A stretch of DNA of 12,016 nucleotides from NCBI GenBank assembly GCA_026193555.1, contig JAPHUU010000396.1, forward strand, positions 1-12,016. The letters run 5' to 3'. Each line of letters opens with the position of its first letter. Within the stretch, counting starts at the first letter, position 1. The translations under genes and the position numbers were made by a program. Source of the stretch: Rhodanobacter sp. Its GTDB lineage: Bacteria > Pseudomonadota > Gammaproteobacteria > Xanthomonadales > Rhodanobacteraceae. Under the pieces are notes generated by a model. It saw only the letters and a list, made by a program, of their open reading frames with translations, was not told where the DNA came from and did not search any database. Positions 8,686-12,016 of this stretch are shown piece after piece.

Positions 8686-9741
8686 ATGCGTGGCTTGTGG
8701 ATGATTTTCCTGTGGGTACTGGTCGGCTCCTCGCCGGTGCTCGCCCACTCGGCGCCACCCGCGCCGTCGCAGGTAGCCGAGCTCGCGGCTGTCACGGTCA
8801 GCGGCGTGCAGCCCGGGCCGGGGATGTGGAAGGTGTCCCGCGGTGATCACGTGATGTGGGTGCTGGGCACCTTGTCGCCATTGCCGCGGAACATGCGCTG
8901 GCAGTCGCGCGACCTGTCGCAGGTGATCAGCCAGTCGCAGCAGGTGCTGCTGTCTCCGGCGCTGAAACTGAAGGCCGACATCGGATTCTTCGGCAAACTC
9001 TTTCTGCTGCCGGCGGCCTACAGCGCCCGCAAGAACGAAGACGGCAAGACGCTGCAGCAGGTATTGGACGCATCGCAGTACGCACGCTGGCTGGTGCTGA
9101 AGCAGAAATACCTGGGACGGGACCGCGGCATCGAACGCTGGCGGCCGATCTTCGCGGCGCAGGCGTTGTACAAGAAGGCGTTGAAGACCAATGGCCTGAG
9201 CGAGTCAGGTGGCATCGGCGCCACCGTGGAGGCGCTGAGCAGGCGGTTCGGCGTCAAGCTGGTGCCGGTCACCTACCAGGCGGTGATCGAGCGGCCCCGC
9301 GCGGCGATCAAGGCGTTCAAGCGTTCCGGCCTGAACGACGCGGAGTGCTTCAGTCGCACCATGGACAGCATCGAGCAGGACATGCCGGCGATCGCCGCCC
9401 GCGCGAATGCCTGGGCCACCGGCGACCTGCACGCCCTGCGCCAGCTGCCGGTCAGCGACCGGCGCGGGGCCTGCGTGTCGGCGCTGACCGACGCGGGTTT
9501 CGCGCATCAGCTCGGGCTGGATGACCTGCCGGCTCGGCTCGAGGCGAGCTGGCTGAAGACCGCGTCGCTGGCGCTGGAAAGCAACCGGCAGACCTTTGCG
9601 ATGCTGCCGATGGATCAGCTGCTGTCAGCCACCGGTTACCTGGCCGGACTGAAGGCGCAGGGCTATGCGGTGCAGTCGCCGGATGATCTGGAGGCGGATC
9701 CGGCCCCGGGCGGCAGTGCCGGGGATCAGCCGCCGCGGTGA
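8686..9741 (+). CDS. Exported TraB/GumN-family protein, probably catalytically inactive
   Basis: A 351-residue protein with a short signal peptide (MRGLWMIFLWVLVGSSPVLA, likely cut after Ala20), so periplasmic. After a linker it shows the start of the TraB/GumN (Tiki-like) fold: MWKVSRGDHVMWVLGTLSPLP (47-67), followed by helical segments, and AWATGDLHAL (242-251) resembling the family's conserved Trp-Gly-Asp segment. Members with putative metalloprotease activity have a GTxH motif near the N-terminus and a second GxxH (usually in a VGAGHL-like string) near the C-terminus. Here the first reads GTLS (61-64), and the C-terminal region reads FAMLPMDQLLSATGYL (304-319), so both histidines appear absent. 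The tail (335-351) is Asp/Pro/Gly-rich and probably disordered. The function of this family in xanthomonads is unsettled. It lies 91 bases after aceK on the same strand, with its own ribosome-binding site. The family assignment rests on the N-terminal block and overall pattern. Confidence 0.8.
   Translation: MRGLWMIFLWVLVGSSPVLAHSAPPAPSQVAELAAVTVSGVQPGPGMWKVSRGDHVMWVLGTLSPLPRNMRWQSRDLSQVISQSQQVLLSPALKLKADIGFFGKLFLLPAAYSARKNEDGKTLQQVLDASQYARWLVLKQKYLGRDRGIERWRPIFAAQALYKKALKTNGLSESGGIGATVEALSRRFGVKLVPVTYQAVIERPRAAIKAFKRSGLNDAECFSRTMDSIEQDMPAIAARANAWATGDLHALRQLPVSDRRGACVSALTDAGFAHQLGLDDLPARLEASWLKTASLALESNRQTFAMLPMDQLLSATGYLAGLKAQGYAVQSPDDLEADPAPGGSAGDQPPR
9704..9724 (+). terminator. Possible hairpin at the end of the TraB/GumN-family gene
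   Basis: CCCCGG and CCGGGG form a 6-bp stem around a 9-base loop inside the last codons of the gene. It has no T-run. It is the only symmetric element near the convergent junction, where the two stop codons are five bases apart. Weak. Confidence 0.2.
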
Positions 9742-9746
9742 AGTGA

Positions 9747-10694
9747 TCAGGCCTCGCCGGCCAGATTCAGTCGGGCGATGTCGTCATCGGTGAGTGTCAG
9801 CCGGGCGGCGCCGACCAGTTCGGCCAGTTGCTCCACACTGGTGGCGCTGGCGATCGGCGCGGTGATGCCGGGTCGGGCCATCAGCCAGGCCAGCGCGACT
9901 TGCGCCGGCGTGGCGTGATGGGCCTCGGCCACCGCATCCAGTGCGGCGAGCACCTGCAGTCCACGGGGATCGAGATATTTCTTCACCGCGCCGCCGCGGG
10001 CGCGGCTGCGTGCCAGGTCGGCCACGCTGCGGTACTTGCCGGTGAGGAATCCGCTGGCCAGCGCGTAGTAGCAGATCACGCCGAGTTGTTCGCGCCGGAT
10101 CAGCGGCTCCAGCTCCCTTTCATAGCCGGCGCGGCTGACCAGGTTGTACTCCGGCTGCAGGCTCTCGTAGCGGGGCAGGCCATGTTCGCGTGAGACCTTC
10201 AGCGCTTCGGCGAGCCGCTCGGCGCTGTAGTTGGAGGCACCGATCACCCGCACCTTGCCTTGCTCGATCAGCCGCGCGAACGCCCCCAGCGTTTCGGCCA
10301 GCGGCACGCTGGCGTCGTCCTCATGCGCCTGATACAGGTCGATGTGGTCGGTCTGCAGCCGCCGCAGCGAGCCATCGACCGCCTGCTGGATGTTCACCGG
10401 CGACAGGCCCGGCTGCCGGGCCCATTTCGCCACCTTGGTGGCGAGCAGTACGCGGTCGCGTTTGCCGCTGTGCTGCAACCAGCGGCCGATGATGGTTTCC
10501 GACTCGCCGCCCTGGTTGCCGGGTACCCACGACGAATAGACGTCCGCCGTATCGATCAGGTTGCCGCCGGCTTCGACGAACGCGTCGAGCAGCTCGAACG
10601 AGCGCTTTTCGTCCACGCTCCAGCCGAACACATTGCCGCCGAAGACCAGCGGGGCGATCGAGAGCGACGACTTGCCGAGTGGACGTGTTTGCAT
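9747..10694 (-). CDS. Aldo/keto reductase
   Basis: A 315-residue single-domain (beta/alpha)8 NAD(P)H oxidoreductase, full length for the family. It begins MQTRPLGKSSLSIAPLVFGG, the usual start of bacterial AKRs that resemble YajO and the Kv-beta group. The catalytic tetrad is complete: Asp48 and Tyr53 in NLIDTADVY, Lys87 in ATKVAK and His124 in YQAHEDD. Further signatures are KVRVIGASNYSAERL (147-161), LQPEYNLVSR (179-188), ALASGFLTGKY (211-221) and the cofactor-binding SATSVEQLAEL (283-293). The carbonyl substrate cannot be read from sequence, and detoxification of aldehydes or sugar metabolism are both possible. The ATG at 10694 is preceded by GAGGAA at a spacing of five. It stands alone on the minus strand, convergent with the TraB/GumN-family gene and divergent from the broken small gene. 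Confidence 0.95.
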   Translation of the reverse strand: MQTRPLGKSSLSIAPLVFGGNVFGWSVDEKRSFELLDAFVEAGGNLIDTADVYSSWVPGNQGGESETIIGRWLQHSGKRDRVLLATKVAKWARQPGLSPVNIQQAVDGSLRRLQTDHIDLYQAHEDDASVPLAETLGAFARLIEQGKVRVIGASNYSAERLAEALKVSREHGLPRYESLQPEYNLVSRAGYERELEPLIRREQLGVICYYALASGFLTGKYRSVADLARSRARGGAVKKYLDPRGLQVLAALDAVAEAHHATPAQVALAWLMARPGITAPIASATSVEQLAELVGAARLTLTDDDIARLNLAGEA

Positions 10695-10707
10695 GGCGAT
10701 TCCTCGG

Positions 10708-10999
10708 ATGGCGACCGGCTACCCCTCCGAGGTGGTTGCGACCAGTGACGGAATCAAGCGCGAACCGGTGGATGCCGCGTTGCGCCATGGTCGCGGCGAG
10801 TGGGTCGGCCTGCACAGTGAACGACCGCTCGGTGAATGGTTCGCGTCGGTCGCCACGCCCAAGTTGGTGGCGAAGAACGGTGCTGTCGATCCGCGCAATC
10901 TCGCGCGCTGGCCGTTGCTGGCCGTTGCTGGCCGAGGCGGGCGACTGGTGCCGGCTGATCCACGAGGGCAGGGTGATTCGCTCGCTGATCCATTATTGA
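10708..10999 (+). pseudogene. Small unknown gene frameshifted by a 10-bp tandem duplication
   Basis: From ATG 10708 the plus strand codes MATGYPSEVVATSDGIKREP and continues to DPRNLARWPLLA. There the unit GCCGTTGCTG is present twice (10911-10920 and 10921-10930). Removing one copy restores a continuous 93-residue protein ending EAGDWCRLIHEGRVIRSLIHY with a TGA at 10997-10999. As sequenced, the frame instead runs on through unlike, Arg/Ala-rich sequence to a TAA at 11131-11133. Codon use on both sides of the break favours G/C at third positions like its neighbours, which supports real coding. I do not recognise the family. No transmembrane segment or known motif is visible. The start is uncertain: ATG 10693 is also in frame, neither has a Shine-Dalgarno, and both lie within about 15 bases of the divergent reductase start, so the gene may also be truncated at its 5' end. 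A sequencing or assembly error is the main alternative to true decay. Confidence 0.55.
10907..10934 (+). repeat. Tandem 10-bp repeat at the frameshift point
   Basis: Two exact copies of GCCGTTGCTG (10911-10930) are followed by a partial third copy. GCTGGCCG occurs three times at 10-base spacing (10907, 10917, 10927). Even the restored sequence holds two copies of this 8-mer 10 bases apart, which is the classic substrate for replication slippage. Because 10 is not a multiple of three, gain or loss of a unit changes the frame. Confidence 0.9.
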
Positions 11000-11014
11000 T
11001 TGCCGGATCGGCAA
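11000..11014 (+). terminator. Short hairpin directly after the broken small gene
   Basis: TTGCCG-GAT-CGGCAA forms a perfect 6-bp stem beginning at the base after the TGA at 10997-10999. It lacks a T-run on the plus strand. Its placement at the restored stop codon mildly supports that stop being the ancestral gene end. Confidence 0.3.
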
Positions 11015-11321
11015 GAGCATGCCGTAGACTTGGCCGTCTGGCCGATCGTCATGGCGAGCCGGACATGTGCCGGTCCCGGGCCGACCTGAAAATGGCATCT
11101 GTCCTGCGGCGCCGGCCTGCAACCGGCGGTTAAAGAGACACTTCGGGTCTGCACCAGGTTCGTCACGTCGGCGTGCGCCAGGCACGGCATCAAAGCCGGA
11201 CGCGCACATCGGCGGCCAGCGTCCGCCATGCCGGGGGCGCCCGACTTCCGCATCTGGTTTGCGCGCCGCATTCGTGACATTGCGTTCTAGCGGGATCGTC
11301 AATGGAGCCGAGGAGTAGTCG
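11000..11321 (+). other. Leader/intergenic region upstream of the exported methyltransferase
   Basis: This is 322 bases without a credible gene. Besides the hairpin at 11000-11014 it holds CGCCGG/CCGGCG with a 7-base loop (11110-11128), and then a stem with one bulged A capped by a C(TTCG)G tetraloop (11136-11150). I do not match these to any known riboswitch or small RNA. No clear promoter was found, and TTCTAG near 11285-11290 is a poor -10 candidate. The minus-strand open frames across here are compositionally odd and lack recognisable starts, so I treat them as chance. Confidence 0.5.
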
Positions 11322-12016
11322 ATGAAAAGCGATATCGGAAAGGACGCGACGTTGGCGCATCGACCGGGTTCCGCCTGGGCTGCGCTGCTGTTGGCGAGCT
11401 GTCTTGGCCTGACCGCCCCCGTTGCGGCGCGGACGGCGCCAACCGCGGCGACCGGACAGGACCAGCCCAGCGACGAGCTGGTGCCGCCCACCAGCGCCAA
11501 CGACTTCACTTCGGCACAGCTGGACAGCGTGCTCAATGGCAGTTGGCGCCCGGCCGCCAGCCGCGCCCGCGACGTCTACCGTCACCCCAAGGCCACCTTG
11601 CAGTTCTTCGACATCCGCCCGGATCTGACGGTTATCGAGATCACTCCGGGCAGCGGCTGGTACAGCGAGATCCTGGCGCCGCTGCTGCATGACAACGGTC
11701 ACTATGTGGCGGCGGTGCAGGCGCCGACCGGCAACGGCGAGGCGCGCAGCGACGACGATGCGCTGCATCGCAAGTTCGCCGCCGACCCGGCGCATTACGG
11801 AAATGCGACCTTCGTCGAATTCGATCCGAAGGCACCGGTATTCGGTCCGCCCGCGTCGGCGGACCTGGTGTTGACCTTCCGCAACGTGCACAACTGGGTG
11901 ATGGCCGGTACCGCGTCGGCGATGTTCAAGGCGTTCTACGCCGTACTCAAGCCGGGCGGCGTACTCGGCGTGGTCGACCACCGCGCCGACAGCAGTGCGG
12001 TGCTGGCGGCGGTGAA
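11322..12016 (+). CDS. Exported class I SAM-dependent methyltransferase, COG4798 type (partial)
   Basis: The frame is open from ATG 11322 to the window end: 231 codons of an incomplete gene. GAGGAG six bases before the ATG is a good ribosome-binding site. Residues 1-36 look like a signal peptide (basic start, hydrophobic core about 18-34, likely cut after Ala36 in TAPVAA), so the mature protein would be periplasmic. After a low-complexity linker comes RARDVYRHPKATLQFFDIRPDL (81-102), which resembles the entry block of COG4798 predicted methyltransferases. The SAM-binding motif I follows as TVIEITPGSGWYSEILAPLL (103-122). The later strands read DLVLTFRNVHNW (181-192) and LKPGGVLGVVDHRA (209-222). 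The substrate is unknown. A methyltransferase placed outside the cytoplasm is puzzling because SAM is cytosolic. It could be a membrane-tethered precursor or a protein that has taken on another role. The C-terminus is outside the window. Confidence 0.85.
   Translation, partial: MKSDIGKDATLAHRPGSAWAALLLASCLGLTAPVAARTAPTAATGQDQPSDELVPPTSANDFTSAQLDSVLNGSWRPAASRARDVYRHPKATLQFFDIRPDLTVIEITPGSGWYSEILAPLLHDNGHYVAAVQAPTGNGEARSDDDALHRKFAADPAHYGNATFVEFDPKAPVFGPPASADLVLTFRNVHNWVMAGTASAMFKAFYAVLKPGGVLGVVDHRADSSAVLAAV

Noticed and set aside
7197..8795. Minus-strand open frame of 532 codons opposite aceK
   Set aside because: AceK is unmistakable on the plus strand. The opposite frame is rich in His, Gln, Arg and Val, as expected of an antisense shadow.
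10754..11536. Minus-strand open frame of 260 codons across the leader and into the methyltransferase
   Set aside because: It overlaps the methyltransferase start and the broken gene, has no domain, and its composition is Arg/Pro/Ala-rich without structure.
11190..11981. Minus-strand open frame of 263 codons opposite the methyltransferase
   Set aside because: The plus-strand product has a signal peptide, a SAM motif and a good ribosome-binding site, so this is a shadow.

Overview
The window is GC-rich (roughly two thirds G+C by eye) and has the gene style of a gammaproteobacterium of the Xanthomonadales/Lysobacterales, most likely the Rhodanobacteraceae (Rhodanobacter/Dyella-like). This rests on high-GC codon use, an icd gene beside aceK, a GumN/TraB-type exported protein, a SWIM-type helicase and a periplasmic COG4798-type methyltransferase. 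The genus is an inference.

Layout. Minus strand, 1-755: the N-terminal quarter or so of a SWIM zinc-finger SNF2-like helicase, cut by the window edge. Minus strand, 956-5200: one 1414-residue cytoplasmic cyclic-di-GMP protein (pseudo-receiver, three PAS, two GAF, a fourth PAS, GGDEF, EAL). A 308-base divergent intergenic region (5201-5508) separates it from plus-strand icd (5509-6768, NADP isocitrate dehydrogenase), aceK (6852-8594, isocitrate dehydrogenase kinase/phosphatase) and an exported TraB/GumN-family protein (8686-9741). An aldo/keto reductase (9747-10694, minus) converges on the last of these with five bases between stop codons. Next comes a small plus-strand gene of unknown function that looks broken by a 10-bp tandem duplication (about 10708-10999). 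A 322-base leader with several short hairpins follows, and then the first 231 codons of an exported SAM-dependent methyltransferase (11322 to the window end).

The clearest functional unit is icd-aceK. The kinase/phosphatase that switches isocitrate dehydrogenase off to favour the glyoxylate bypass is encoded 83 bases downstream of its own substrate. In the enteric arrangement it sits with the glyoxylate genes. A perfect 9-bp GC-rich hairpin followed by a T-rich stretch lies between the two genes and could set their ratio. The substrate's phosphorylation serine (Ser112) and the kinase's ATP-site and catalytic residues are all present, so the switch looks functional.

I see no CRISPR array, insertion sequence, tRNA or rRNA, and nothing that amounts to a new multi-gene system. 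The best leads are the slippage-type frameshift at 10907-10934, the icd-aceK arrangement with its hairpin, the TraB/GumN protein that lacks the family's histidine motifs, and the structured leader before the methyltransferase.
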